Shown: positions 1-11,346 of the stretch, in pieces
Position numbering within the stretch: position 1 is the first letter of the stretch
How the letters are laid out: every line of letters begins with the position of its first letter
Assembly (NCBI GenBank): GCA_947179155.2
Contig: OX359285.1
Coordinates: 11,018,010 to 11,082,009, forward strand
DNA length: 64,000 nt
Origin: Hedera helix
Lineage: Eukaryota; Streptophyta; Magnoliopsida; Apiales; Araliaceae
Direction of reading: 5' to 3'
The notes under the pieces: model-generated
Told to the model about the DNA's origin: nothing
The model's input: only the letters and a program-made list of their open reading frames with translations
Databases searched by the model: none
Position numbers and translations under genes: made by a program

Positions 1-897
1 CCTAGATTCACTTCACGCTTTTGGATCAGTTTACAAAAAACTATGGGCACTGAACTACGTTTTAGTTTTGCATACCATCCTCAAACGGACGGACAATCGG
101 AAAGGACGATCCAGACCCTCGAAGATCTTTTGAGACTTTGTGTACTAGACTTCAAAGGAAGTTGGGATAAGTACTTGCCATTAGTGGAATTTTCTTACAA
201 CAATAGTTACCAAGCAAGCATAGGCATGGCTCCATTCGAGGCTTTGTATGGAAGGAAGTGTCGCTCTCCAATATGTTGGAATGAGGTAGGAGAAGCAAAA
301 TTGTTGGGACCCGAGTTGGTACGCTTGACAACAGAAAAGATCCAAATGATCCGACAAAGAATACAGACCGCACAAGAACGACAAAAGAGTTATGCTGATC
401 TTCATCGGAGAGAAGAAAGTTTCAACGTCGGAGATCATGTATTCTTACGTGTTTCTCCATGGAAAGGGGTTACAAGATTCGGAAAGAGAGGAAAGCTCAA
501 CCCTCGATTTATTGGCCCATTTGAAATTCTCGATCGAATAGGAACCGTAGCCTACAGACTAGCCTTACAACCAAGTATGTCTCGCATCCATAACGTTTTT
601 CATATATCTATGTTACGTATATATGTGAAGGACCCAAACCACGTCATTGAGTTAGAACCAGACGTTATAGCAGAGGATTTAACGTACAAGGAGGTACCTG
701 TTAAGATCCTAGATAAGAAGGAGCAGATCCTACGCTCAAAGGTTATACCTCAAGTTAAGGTTTTATGGAGGAACCAAGATACTGAGGAAATGACCTGGGA
801 GCTAGAATCAGAGATGAAATCTAAGTATCCTTACCTCTTCGATATGTCAGGTACGTCAATTTCGGGGACAAAATTTCATAAGGAGGGAAGTTTTTAA
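1..897 (+). CDS. Gypsy chromovirus polyprotein, C-terminal part (integrase end plus chromodomain), partial
   Basis: The frame is open from base 1 to the TAA at 895-897, so this is the end of a gag-pol polyprotein whose start lies outside the window. It begins in the integrase core just after the second catalytic Asp (DPRFTS-type context) and includes the region of the catalytic Glu (HPQTDGQSERT). The integrase C-terminal domain with a GPFEIL stretch follows, then a chromodomain-like tail (VLWRNQDTEEMTWELE). This order is typical of plant Ty3/Gypsy chromoviruses, most like the Tekay/Del branch. The integrase inserts the cDNA, and the chromodomain is thought to bias the target site. The fragment aligns by eye with the end of the full polyprotein at 59152-63687 but is clearly a different element. 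No frameshift is seen. A purine tract and LTR follow directly. Confidence 0.9.
   Translation, partial: PRFTSRFWISLQKTMGTELRFSFAYHPQTDGQSERTIQTLEDLLRLCVLDFKGSWDKYLPLVEFSYNNSYQASIGMAPFEALYGRKCRSPICWNEVGEAKLLGPELVRLTTEKIQMIRQRIQTAQERQKSYADLHRREESFNVGDHVFLRVSPWKGVTRFGKRGKLNPRFIGPFEILDRIGTVAYRLALQPSMSRIHNVFHISMLRIYVKDPNHVIELEPDVIAEDLTYKEVPVKILDKKEQILRSKVIPQVKVLWRNQDTEEMTWELESEMKSKYPYLFDMSGTSISGTKFHKEGSF
880..890 (+). other. Polypurine tract of the left chromovirus
   Basis: AAGGAGGGAAG lies inside the last codons of the polyprotein, directly before the LTR. It is the plus-strand primer site of reverse transcription. The position matches the tract of the intact element at 63723-63735. Confidence 0.7.
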
Positions 898-1639
898 GAC
901 CTCGAATTTTATGAAATATAAAACTTAATTTTTCTTCATATATTTTTTCATGAAACAGTAAGTGGTTAAATTGATAAAGTTAAAAGTTAATGATGTTATG
1001 TGTAAATTATATTATGTCGGACAATATTCTTTTGGTCGGGAAATATTCGTTCTGTCGGAAAATATTCGTACAATGGCGCCGTACAAACCAATTATTGGTG
1101 GACCCCACAAAGAATAATTGTCGGATATAAAAAATGACATAAACAATTTTTAAATGGTCAATGGTACTATTACTTTTAATTGTTAAAATATCCGGTGGTT
1201 AAAGAATAGTAATATACGGTATTACAAGTAACATACGGTATTGCACAGTAGCACACGGTATTACATAGTAGCACACGGCATTGCACAGTGTTTCGTATTA
1301 TTAAACTGATAAAGTGGTTATCGTACAATATTTGACTTTATTGTCACATGCACAATAATTCATGTTATTAAATTGATAATTGTCACAGTAGCATATGCAT
1401 AGTAATTCACATTATTAAATCAATAATTGTCATGACACAGTAATGTATTCCTTCTTTTACATGTTTTCTGCATTATTGTTCTCTCTACTATGGTGTTATT
1501 TAAACAGTTATATTTCATTAATTAATTGACTTGATATCTAACTCAGAAAGCCAACTACACTGTATTTATAACAATTAGTCATAATAATGAATATGTATGA
1601 ATTATTGTTGAATAATTGAATGGATAAAGTTATTTGTTT

Positions 1640-1915
1640 ATAATATAAAGTTAGGTGATATAAAATGAATGGTATAGATTAAAGATAATATAGAATTTGA
1701 AATGGATGATGTAGATTAAAAGATGATATTTAAATGAATGGTTTAGATTAAGATAATCTTAAAAGATAAAATGAATGGTATAGATTAAAGATAATATAGA
1801 ATTTGAAATGGATGATGTAGATTAAAATATGATATTTAAATGAATGGTTTAGATTAAAGAAATCTTAAAAGATGAAATAAATGGTATAGATTAAACATTA
1901 TCTTGAAATGAACGG
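1640..1915 (+). repeat. U3 tandem repeat (~130 bp unit, two full copies plus part)
   Basis: Units run from AATGGTATAGATTAAAG through GAAATGGATGATGTAGATTA and AATGGTTTAGATTA to AATCTTAAAAGAT. A second copy follows directly and a third is partial. It lies just upstream of the TATA box, where LTR enhancers often sit. A shorter array with CACGGTATT-type units lies at about 1205-1290. Confidence 0.75.
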
Positions 1916-1959
1916 TTTGGATTAAATTAGAAAATCTTGGTTATGATAAGATTCTTGGC

Positions 1960-1968
1960 TATAAATAG
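1960..1968 (+). promoter_or_regulatory. LTR TATA box
   Basis: TATAAATAG in the middle of the LTR. A CT-rich leader follows about 40-80 bases downstream. This is the usual RNA polymerase II promoter layout of plant LTRs. Confidence 0.65.
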
Positions 1969-2244
1969 AGGCCATAACTTAAGGATTTTTCATAAACTTC
2001 CTTACTTGTTCTTTCTTTCTCTCTCTTAATACTTCTTGTGAAAGTTCTCTCTAAGTGTGCTTAAGTCATCTTGAGTATTTGTGAAGATCTATAAGTGTAC
2101 GTGTACTGTTCAAGTTAATCAACCTCATTTAAATCAATATCCAGTCACGTATTAAGGTAAGGGAATATCATTATTTGATTCTCGAAAATAATATCGTTTT
2201 TTTCTTACTCATAAGATGTGTCTTTTATTTCCATGTATTAATTT

Positions 2245-2540
2245 GTGGGAATAACCTTACGGCGCGGATTACCGCCTGTTGGTGAATAACCTTTCGTATT
2301 CATTCCTTATTAATCTCTGAGAATAACTTTACTGCGCGGATTACCGCATGTTTGGTGAATGACTCTTCGTATTCAATTTTTATTAAATTGTGGGAATAAC
2401 CTTACGGTGCGGATTACCGTCTGTTGGTGAATAACCTTTCGTATTCATTTCTTATTAATCTCTGAGAACAACCTGACTACGCGGATTACCGCATGTTTGG
2501 TGAATTACTCTTTGTATTCATTTCTTATTTGTCTCTTGTG
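2245..2540 (+). repeat. Four 72-73 bp tandem units in R/U5, alternating in two types
   Basis: Each unit contains GGAATAACCTTAC-like sequence, a small GCGGATTACCGC inverted repeat, then GGTGAATAAC and CGTATTCATTTCTTATTAA. Unit starts are near 2249, 2321, 2394 and 2466. Units 1 and 3 resemble each other, as do 2 and 4, giving a 145-bp higher-order period. Confidence 0.85.
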
Positions 2541-3059
2541 GAAATAATTTGTTTACACGAATTATCACATGACACTTTTATTCCATATTTGTTTGTAATA
2601 TCATTTTCTTTCATATTCGTAAGTGATATTATTTTCCTTTGTATTCATAAGGGATACCATCTTTTTCATCTTCCATTATTCAAACTTACTATGGTAAGAG
2701 ATATTAATTTCCTTCACCTTTTGTTAATCAAACCTGCTACGGTAAGGGATATATTTTCTTTCATACACCTAAATCGAAACTTATTATGGAACTATTGCTT
2801 CTATAATTCCTGAAAATATTATATGTTCCATAATAGTTGCACTTCATCATTTCAATTGAACCATCTTATTTACGTGAACCTTTCTATTGAACTGTAACCG
2901 TTATTCTGAACTGTGGATCTTGAGTATCATTTTTAAATTTCACTCCACATCATGTTGACAATTTGGACATTATTTGAATCAGCACAAAGTAAACTTCTGA
3001 TACTTATTGTTTATCATATTTCTTCTGTTCATCATTTATATCATTCTAAATCAAGTTGT

Positions 3060-3330
3060 TGTGAATATCTGTGGTCGGGGGCACAGATGTGATATAATTG
3101 TTGAACAGATGATAGGTTAAAGGCGATATAATAAGTTAAAGGCGATACATCTGTTCGGTGTTTTTTATGGCCGTGGTGAATGTTCTCTTTGGCCCGTAGT
3201 GCAAATATGAACTGTTGTTTGGTATGATTATGACCAAAGGCTGAATCTGGTATAATCATGACCGTTGGTGTTATATTGAATGTCTTTGGCCCGTAGTGCA
3301 AAGATGAACTGTTGATCTGCATGATTATGA
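3060..3330 (+). repeat. ~105 bp direct repeat in U5
   Basis: TTTGGCCCGTAGTGCAAA, followed by GATGAACTGTTG and CATGATTATGA, occurs near 3190 and again near 3290. It lies within the LTR and has no coding meaning. Confidence 0.7.
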
Positions 3331-4048
3331 TCAGGAACTGTGAATTTGTATTATCTTGACTAATGGTATTTCAGATGATAAAAGTTGATGATGTTTTTCC
3401 TAAAAAGAGAACCGAGTGGACACTATAGTCTGCATTATTCTTCTAATAGATTGCTCATTCCGCTGTTATTATTGATCTGAACATTGTTCAAGAATTTAAC
3501 TGCAGTTTTTAATATAAACCTTGTAGTCTATTGTATTCTATCAAGAACTCAACTGTTGAAGACTAATGATAATTTATTCGTCATTATATTAGTCATGATA
3601 TTCTTTACTGAGCTATTTGAGCTCACCCTTTCTTTTGTTCCATTGTTTTTCAACAGGAGATGGAAACGTAGCTGGGTCTAGTCGGGGAATAGAGTGAGAA
3701 TCTGAGGAATAGCTATCGTAGTCTTCACGCATTGTAAAATAGTGTGATAATAATAGTGAAGACTTAGTTGTGTATTATTATACACTGTATTGTTGAACGT
3801 TATTCTACCTTATAATAATTTTGTTGTAATCTTTTGACGACTCAAGTTTGGGCTGTATGGGCCCAGATTTGGGGGCGTCACAGATCTGGTATATTCCTAT
3901 CAATCTTTAGTATCAATGACAATATTTGTTGAAGATCTTTGCTCCAGGCAGCTATTTTCACTCACTCCAAGGTGAAAAAAATCCAAACTTTGTACATTTC
4001 TACATAGATCTATCATTATATGTACTTTTTATGATGTGTTGTGATTAA

Positions 4049-4112
4049 ATATTTGATCTTGTTGTGCTATATATATATATATATATATATATAGCACAAC
4101 AAGATCAAATAT
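4049..4112. repeat. Perfect 64-bp palindrome with (TA)n core
   Basis: Left arm ATATTTGATCTTGTTGTGC, then alternating TA, then the exact reverse complement of the left arm. The arms match base for base, so RNA or single-stranded DNA would form one long hairpin. Confidence 0.95.
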
Positions 4113-6519
4113 ATATATATTATAAATCTAGCATTTTCAATATATTTCGATATTAAAAATGTGATCTTTATATGTTTTATTTATAGATCTACCCTAGATC
4201 TATTATTTTAAATATTTTAAAATATTAAAGATTTAATCTTTCTTATATTTTATTACAGATCTATTATAGATCTAATATTTTAATCCCTCTAAGATGCTAA
4301 AGTTTCAATCTTTAACCTAGGTTTGGTTTATTATTGCTAGATCTACTAAGTTAGAGGATTATGGAGGATAAGTGAAGATTTGCCACAAATGATATTTCCT
4401 CCTTGATACTCAATGATATCATTTTCAAGTATTGTTTTATATATATTTTATATATGTTTGGCTCTCCTTTTATTAAATGTTTAATATGGAGTCCAATTAT
4501 TTTATTTATGAGGTTAAACAGGCTCCCCATCCTAGATCTATATCTAGCGATGTAATGAATCCCAAAGTTTGGCTGTTAAGGACTCCTCGTGATGGAACGC
4601 ACTGCTAGCGAAATTGGGATATATAGCTGGTTGAATTATTATCCGCATAACTGCGTGGATTTGACTATATTTTGACCTCTTATTAATTTATTATAGTTTA
4701 AATATTGTTATTTGGAATTTGTTTTGATTATAATTATGTGAGCATAGGAGGGACGTCAAGGCCCTTAAATAACGATTTATGGGATATTGGTGGAATTTCG
4801 ATGATGGACATTATGTGTGAATATAATATTTATGATTCCGTTACCTTGTAAAATGTAAATTTTGGACCTTAAAGAGCCATTGAAAATCTCAAAAAATGAA
4901 TTTAAGACCTCGTAATAGTAAAAAATTTATTTGGTGTTTGGAGCTATTTTGATAGTTGATATGTTCATGGGTAGCTCCAAACATATTTGTGATTGGTTGA
5001 TTTTATCTTTCAACATGCAAAATAATTTTTAAACAAAAAGCGATAAAGATTTTATAAAATTGAATAAACTCAGGGTATTAGATCTGATAAGTTAAAATTA
5101 AAAGTAATAGATGGCCTCAATTCCTATTTGACGTAGGGTTAAAAAATAATATTTTTCAAAACGTCACCCAAAAGTGTTTTATCAAAACAAAATTATAATA
5201 AATTGTTTTATTTAAAAACGACGATTTTCAAAAGACCATTAAAAAGGTTTTATTAAGACAAATCTTTTCAAATCAAACGATTTCTAAAAATGGCAACCAA
5301 ATGTATTTTATTAAAATCCTTTCAAATCAAATGAGTAAATTTTATCAAAACAAAATTAAAACGAATCTTTTTTAAAAACAAATCCTTCGTGCATAGGCTC
5401 AAAGAGGTGCAAAGTTGTTTTCAACATAACACACTTCTCACGATTTCGATTCCTAAGCTAGGTGGTGATATTCTAGATTTTCTACTAAATCACACACAAA
5501 CATACACACGTACACACACATATTCACAATCTTAAAGACATTTTAAGGAAAGTATTAAGAAAGCGATAACTGTGTTTTCATGAAAGTCAGGAGGTGCCTA
5601 ATATCGTCCACTCGCTTAAGCAAGTCCCTGAACTTTATAAATCTCAGTTGCAGACTAATTAATCAGAGTCACAAATGAGCCGTCTCAATTTACGAAAATA
5701 TAAAATTCAGATGAGTTGGTACATCCATTTAAACTTTACCAACTGACGGCTTTGGTCAATCAGCCCATCATCATTAAAATCAACCTTGTAAAAACTCCGT
5801 CGACATTTATGCCGACTTTTCCTAAAAACAACCCTTTAAAGAAACAAATAACGATTTAATAAAATAAAAAGGAAACTTTAGGGAAAGACCAAAATTCCCC
5901 AACGTCGACAACAATTAGTTCGATTTAGGGTGAAAGATTATAGATAGATAGCCATCGACGGTGCGGTGGATGGCGCCGCCATAGAGGACGAAGGTCGTCA
6001 GATGTGGAGAAAATGGGTAGAGCTTAGAACAGGGAAGAGAGAGAGAGAGAGAGAGACGACGTCATTTTGGCTATTATTGGTGCGGTGATTGCAAAAATCG
6101 ATACTAAATTACAAATACGATTTTTCGACCCTTCTAAAATCGTTATATACGTTAGAACCATTAGTTCGATTTTATTGATTTTTGATGTAATTTCAAGACT
6201 AATTTTAATTTTATGTTCATCCCTAATTGTGTGTGGTATTGTTAAAGCAGCTATCTCCGAAGCTACCTATATTAATCCGATTGCTGAGAATTAAAGGTGG
6301 ACAAATCAAGTCGTTCACATACAGCATGAAATGGAAGCACCATATCTTATATAAGCGTGAATCACGTTATTACAAAGATAACATTTAAGATCCTCCCTCA
6401 AGTCGCATAGAAATGCCATGTGTTACCAAAATTAGTTAGCAATATGTTTGTGAACTAAGAAATTTTGTCGTTGATATTTTCATTATAAATATACATTTAG
6501 GGAAATGATATATACACGT

Positions 6520-6660
6520 CAAAAAAATTTATGGGCAGTTAAGTAAATAAATATTAATGATAATTTTTTAAAGAGATGTGTAATAAATAAGATTCTCTTA
6601 TAATTTTATCAAATCTCATATATTGATACATTTCACAATTATAAATTGATATAAATTTAT
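6520..6660 (+). repeat. Diverged third copy of an intergenic repeat
   Basis: The sequence AAGTAAATAAATATTAATGA and the following ~120 bases match, with scattered changes, the starts of the two duplicated segments at 8970 and 10483. This suggests that part is an older dispersed repeat. Confidence 0.6.
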
Positions 6661-6903
6661 TACAATACATAACATGATTCGTACATTTATTTATATTTTT
6701 ATAATTATTCCAATAATATTTGATATTTTAAAAAATACGTATTACTTTGAAAATATCATTTTTATTTTTTATTTTCAGTCATCAAGAGCCTATCCGTCCA
6801 GCGTCCACTAGTTAAGATTTCCAAAGGGAAGGTTCTTGCATTTTTTGTTTCACATGATGATGCGGCTCCACTCCAATTAATATATGAAAACTAACTACTG
6901 TTG

Positions 6904-7479
6904 CTAATACATCATAACACCACCTGAACTTAAGGTAGCAATTTTCCGTCTACTGTCCCATAACCTAACAACATTGCCGTCGAGCACCGTCAAGTCTTGA
7001 TAACGGTAGCACCCCACTTCCCATTCCCCTATCCTCTCCCGCCATCTCAATCCTTCATACCCGTCCAAATCCCCGTCGCCGTTAACACAACTTCCATTTT
7101 CTCTCTCCTCACATTCATCACCATCACTCACATTTTCTCTCTCCTCTTCATAATAATACACCAGGAATTTCCCTCTCGTCACTCCGTCAGTATTCTCCAC
7201 CTCTCTTGCTACCGTAACCGGAGTTGAAGCCGACTCAACTACCTTGCAGTCACTCCGTGATGACGGCGACACCATTTTCGATGAATCCGGGTTGCAGAAA
7301 TAAACAGGGTCGGATTTGGAATGAGAACCCGATGAAGCTCTAACTCTGATGAAGAAGCTGACGCCGCCTGCTGTTAAAACGGCGACCCACGTCCATATGT
7401 TATTGATAATGACTGTGAAAGCATCATAGCTCAAGTAGTTGAAAGCTAGAGCTTCAAACGGAGAATCCAAGCCGTTCAT
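6904..7479 (-). CDS. Uncharacterised small plant protein with N-terminal membrane segment (191 aa)
   Basis: The ATG at 7479 follows a purine-rich GA leader typical of plant 5' UTRs; the stop is TAG at 6904-6906. The frame stays open upstream to 7728, but that part reads as leader. The chosen start gives an N-terminus (MNGLDSPFEALAFNYLS) resembling a plant-specific family known to me only as unnamed. Residues 29-46 (WTWVAVLTAGG...) form one hydrophobic, probably membrane-spanning segment, followed by basic RVR. The middle (55-140) is Ser- and then Asp/Glu-rich and probably disordered. The last 60 residues (YEGLRWRERIGEWEVGCYRYQDLTVLDGNVVRLWD) are ordered-looking and rich in Trp and Tyr. No catalytic motif is seen. 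The gene is intronless. A membrane-anchored protein with a soluble C-terminal domain is all that can be inferred. Confidence 0.75.
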   Translation of the reverse strand: MNGLDSPFEALAFNYLSYDAFTVIINNIWTWVAVLTAGGVSFFIRVRASSGSHSKSDPVYFCNPDSSKMVSPSSRSDCKVVESASTPVTVAREVENTDGVTRGKFLVYYYEEERENVSDGDECEERENGSCVNGDGDLDGYEGLRWRERIGEWEVGCYRYQDLTVLDGNVVRLWDSRRKIATLSSGGVMMY

Positions 7480-7700
7480 TTTCTCTCTTTCTCTCTCTCC
7501 TATCTGTATATTTTGTTTGGCTCTGTGGATGATATGAATGGTGGTGAGAGAAGCGGTTAATTTGTTTACGGGCGGGAGGAGAGAAGAAGTACGACGAAAT
7601 GTGGGCCGTTGGATTAGAAGTGGGAAGACGGGATCTTTGTATAAGATGCCGAGAATCGAGAGAGATGCTAATGGTGTTGGCCCTGTTGGGGGTATATCCG

Positions 7701-7708
7701 ATATATAT
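7701..7708 (-). promoter_or_regulatory. Possible TATA box of the 191-aa gene
   Basis: TATATATA about 220 bases upstream of the ATG on the minus strand. It would give a leader of roughly 190 bases. Simple AT sequence makes this only a candidate. Confidence 0.4.
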
Positions 7709-7729
7709 ACTGGAATTTTCTTACACATA

Positions 7730-8969
7730 TGGAGGCCTTGGACACGTGTATGAGTATGAGTGGGTGCTGCTGCAAATTCTTCAAAGTACTTTAATTATAC
7801 GATAGAAAGAGTAAAATCTAAATATACTAATAGTTCAGTTTGCATTGATTAAAAAAATGCGCAATATCCAAATATATTAATATGACAGTGTCAGTTTTAC
7901 ATATTGAGAGAAAATTAAAAAAATTTAATAGTATTATTAATAATAATATAATTAATTTTATTATAATAAATAATATCATATAATATGATAACATAATATA
8001 TCAAAACTCTTTGATTTTATCTTAAAATATATAATTATTAGAATTACATGGCGTAAAAATACAAAACAGTCGGGTCGTATAAGTTGATTATCTTCTTATT
8101 TATATGAGACTTGTACATATTATTTATTATATGAGATTTCTCCTTTTATGTGAAATTTGAATTAGTGTTAATATAATTATGAATGACATAAATAATTTTG
8201 ATTATGAAATTTTATATACTTATATTTTCTCATTAAATAGCACTAAAAATATTTGTCGATAGATCACCGTTATTAAACTCGGCTAATGAAACGATTTTAT
8301 GAAATAATTTAGTGCAGTAAAAATATTCACCAATAGTTATTAAAGTTTGTTTAAATTTGAGTTTGCTTAACTAAACGAATTTTAATTAAATATTGTTACA
8401 ATTAAATAAATAATAATAAAGTTATGTCTTTTTCAACTCCTTTATTTAAGCTTAATTCATCTAAACTTAAGTTTTACTCGGACTTGTCTTAGTCTTAGAA
8501 GCCATATAAATAATCAAATAATTTATACTAGTGGTTGGCACATGTGTTGAAAGAAAATTTAAAAATAAAATTAATCGTTATATGAAAAAATAGAGAAAAA
8601 AGAAGAAGGTGAATTTAAATTCTAAAAAGTATACGATTAGAGAGAAGTATGATATTAATAATTTACTATAAACTGATTTAGCTCAGTTAGAGACCAACTC
8701 ACTTCACTTAAACTCTTCCAACTCGATTCAGCTCATTAATTTGGCAAATCAATTTCAAACAATAAAATTAAATTTCATTAAAAAAAATTCTGTAATTGAC
8801 TCTGTTAATTTTCAACCAAGCTATAACTTGATTATCCAAAGCTCAATTCGGTGTCCTTTTAAACATCGATAAACTGTTAATTAGCTTCTTCTACCATTTT
8901 TTTTATCTACTATATTATTAGAAAAATAATATATATTGTGAATATTTACGTCGATTTTTTGATTGTCAA
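7730..8969. other. AT-rich intergenic DNA
   Basis: No ORF, RNA gene or transposon end is recognised here. Confidence 0.6.
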
Positions 8970-9404
8970 TTAAGTGAATAAATATTAGTGATAATCCTTT
9001 TAAAGAGATATGTAATAAATTGAGTCTCTTCTTTATTCTCTCCAATCTCATATATTAATATTTTTTTTAATTATAATTCAACACAAAATTAACATAACAC
9101 AGCAGAACTCGTATTATTATGGCATAATAGGGTATGTGTGCAAAGACCCATTTATTTATTTTTAATTTATTTTTTTTAACAGCTTTTGCCTCTCCCACAG
9201 GTTGTTCTCATGTTAGTAGTAATTAAATCCTAGAACTAGTAAATGCATGGGTCAATTTAGTCGGTGACGACCATCTCACTTCTCTCATTTACTCGGTGGC
9301 TATAAATTGTTAGCTGGCTGTGAGCCTCCGGTGAATAAAAATAAAATAAAATATTTAGGCCTATATAAATACTAAAAACTACTACATAAAAAATAGAAAT
9401 AATT

Positions 9405-9563
9405 GGATGCGGTTAGGGTAAAATTAATTTTACCGTAAGTTGGTCCAGTGATCAATAAAGTGTTAACACGCAAGTAAAGAAAATATATTCTGATCTACGT
9501 GTCAACATTTTATTAGACTCTAAACTAACTTACAGTGAAGTTAACTTTATTATAACCGAATCC
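9405..9563. mobile_element. Mutator-type MITE (159 bp) with 9-bp target duplication
   Basis: The ends are inverted repeats of about 37 bp: GGATGCGGTTAGGGTAAAAT at the left, and the reverse complement of the right end begins GGATTCGGTTATAATAAAGT. It is flanked by GAAATAATT at 9396-9404 and 9564-9572. Copy 2 of the duplication has the single unoccupied site. A 9-bp duplication with long TIRs is characteristic of Mutator-like non-autonomous elements. Confidence 0.9.
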
Positions 9564-10058
9564 GAAATAATTCGTATGGTGGGAGTACAAGAGTCCTTGG
9601 ACCATGTTGGACAATTTTGGAAGCCAATTATTGAGAGGCATCACCTTTATTTTTTATGTCCATATATTAATTCTAAATGGTTTATGTCCTAGTTTTTAGT
9701 TTTTTGGGTGGGTAGGTAATAAATTTAGGAATTAGGTCAGGTTTGGATAGTTGAAACTCTGGAGCTATGTCATTATCATTAATGAAGCTGATATATACAT
9801 ATATGGTTTAGAGAAGGTGGAAATAATTGAACCCAACGTGAAAAAAATAACTAAGAACAATGATTATTATGGGGGTAACTTCGTTATTAATGTTTTGTTA
9901 ACAATTTAATTTTTGTGTTCAAGTGTCTGTTGTGGTTACGACCTAAGTTTAGTATATAAAAATATAAAGTTTTTTTGACTCAAAGTTAATTAGTAACAAA
10001 AAAAAGTTGACTTAATTCATTATATATTAGACATATTTTTTTAAAATATTTAATAGAG

Positions 10059-10062
<4 letters not shown>

Positions 10063-10116
<54 letters not shown>
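10063..10116. repeat. (AT)n microsatellite
   Basis: About 27 uninterrupted AT units abut the left end of the Micron-like element. Confidence 0.95.
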
Positions 10117-10119
<3 letters not shown>

Positions 10120-10472
10120 TGATTTATAGCAAACGATTGTTATAGGTAGTATTTTAGTAAACTGATCCGGTGAAAAATAAATAAATTTGCCCATCCGCTA
10201 ATAGAAATAGCAGATGGACAAATTAGACAAAAAATAATTTCTACTTTAGCCGCTACTCTTATTGACAGTTGAGCAAATTAAGCCAAAAAAATTTCTACTC
10301 TAGCCGCTAGTAGGAGTAGCGACTAGGACAAAAAAAAAATTGACCTAATTTGCTCAACCGTTAATCTTACTAGCTATTAGGCAATTTTTTTTTTTACCTT
10401 TAAATCTTTATATAAACGGTGTAAGATCAATTTGCTCGAATAATGTTCATAACAATCATTTATTATGAATTA
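10117..10472. mobile_element. Micron-like MITE (~356 bp) next to a TA microsatellite
   Basis: Left end GATTTATAGCAAACGATTGT; the reverse complement of the right end is AATTCATAATAAATGATTGT, an imperfect TIR. The inside contains AGCCGCTA/TAGTAGGAGTAGCG-type inverted sub-repeats. Related ends occur at 23944-23970 and 35227-36822, each next to (TA)n. Rice Micron elements are known for such microsatellite flanks; membership of that family is inferred. Confidence 0.7.
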
Positions 10473-10927
10473 CTCCCTTATTATTAAGTGAATAAATATT
10501 AGTGATAATCATTTTAAAGAGATATGTAATAAGTTGAGTATCTTTTTTATTCTCTCCAATTTTATATATTAATATTTTTTTTAATTATAATTCGGCACAA
10601 ATTTAACATAAAACACAGCCGAACTGGTGTTATTATGGGATAATAGGGTATGTGTGCAAAGACCCATTTATTTATTTTTTTAATTTTTTTTTACAGCTTT
10701 TGCTTCTCCCACGCGTTGTTCTCATGTTAGTAGTAAATGCATGGGTCAATTTAGTCGGTGACGACCATCTCCTTCTCTCATTTACTCCGTGGCTATAAAT
10801 TGTTAGGTGGCTGTGAGCCTCTAATAAATAGAAATAAAATAAAATATTTAGGCCTATATAAATACTACAAACTACTACATAGAAAATGGAAACAATTCGT
10901 ACGGTGGAGAGTATAAGAGTTTTTGGA

Positions 10928-11346
10928 TCCAATGTTTATAAATTTGGATCCATCATCAAATCAAAAAGAGTATCAGGTTAATGAATTATTAGTTTAATTA
11001 GTGGTCGAATTGTTATTGAACCGATAACGTTATAAATATATAAAAATATAAATTATTAATAATTAATACAATTTTAAAATATATAATTTTTTATAAGTTA
11101 AAATTTAATGAAATAATGTTATAATATTAGTAAAAATATTTTTTGTAAAAAAAAAAAATTTAAATCGGGTCAACTAGTTTAACTAATTGATTTTACCAGT
11201 TGAACTATCGGTTAGACTGGTAGTCAATCGAATTTTGACTGAATCGCTGAAAATCGATTTTTTTTATTGAATCGAACTGACGTGCCAACTGATTCTGATC
11301 GAATCGCAGTCAGATCACCGATCTGATTCGATTTTACAAACATTGG
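10928..11346. mobile_element. MITE (419 bp), hAT-like, 5-bp direct repeat
   Basis: Ends TCCAATGTTTATAAA and ...TTTTACAAACATTGG form a terminal inverted repeat. TTGGA flanks it on both sides (10923-10927, 11347-11351), and copy 1 has one TTGGA at the empty site. The inside has repeated GGTCAACTAG/GACTGGTAGTC-like motifs seen in plant hAT-type MITEs. hAT normally makes 8-bp duplications, so the family is uncertain. Confidence 0.75.

Larger units (their letters stand above)
892..3882 (+). repeat. 3' LTR of the left chromovirus (~3.0 kb)
   Basis: The LTR begins just after the purine tract. The usual TGT start appears degraded (TTTAAGACCTCG), so the first base is uncertain by a few positions. It ends ...GGGGGCGTCACA at 3882, the same ending style as the 5' LTR at 57709. 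A TATA box at 1960 divides U3 (~1.07 kb) from R-U5 (~1.9 kb). Inside are several tandem arrays, and a U5 hairpin followed by CAG (3609-3656). Short ORFs here are chance openings. The 5' partner lies outside the window, so target duplication cannot be tested. Confidence 0.75.
3883..6903. other. Unassigned intergenic DNA
   Basis: AT-rich sequence with no ORF that looks like a protein. It holds the palindrome at 4049-4112, a GA microsatellite near 6034-6057, and near 6520-6660 a diverged copy of the repeat that opens the duplicated segments at 8970 and 10483. The stretch near 5940-6060 is less AT-rich and could be the ruin of a gene or TE. Nothing in it is recognisable. Confidence 0.6.
8970..10472 (+). 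repeat. Tandem segmental duplication, copy 1
   Basis: From TTAAGTGAATAAATATTAGT onward this segment matches 10483-12000 (continued at 23944-23970) for about 1.5 kb, with point changes and small indels. It holds a 159-bp MITE that copy 2 lacks, and it ends in a Micron-like MITE. No coding potential is seen. Confidence 0.9.

Noticed and set aside
2493..2813. 106-aa ORF
   Set aside because: Lies in the LTR, partly over its tandem repeats, with low-complexity Phe/Ile-rich composition typical of translated AT-rich DNA.
6067..6294. 75-aa ORF
   Set aside because: Ile-rich reading of AT-rich DNA with no motif and no leader.
7480..7728. N-terminal extension of the 191-aa protein (frame open to 7728)
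   Set aside because: The extension runs through the GA-rich leader and the likely TATA region, and its residues look random; the ATG at 7479 gives the hydrophobic N-terminus expected.
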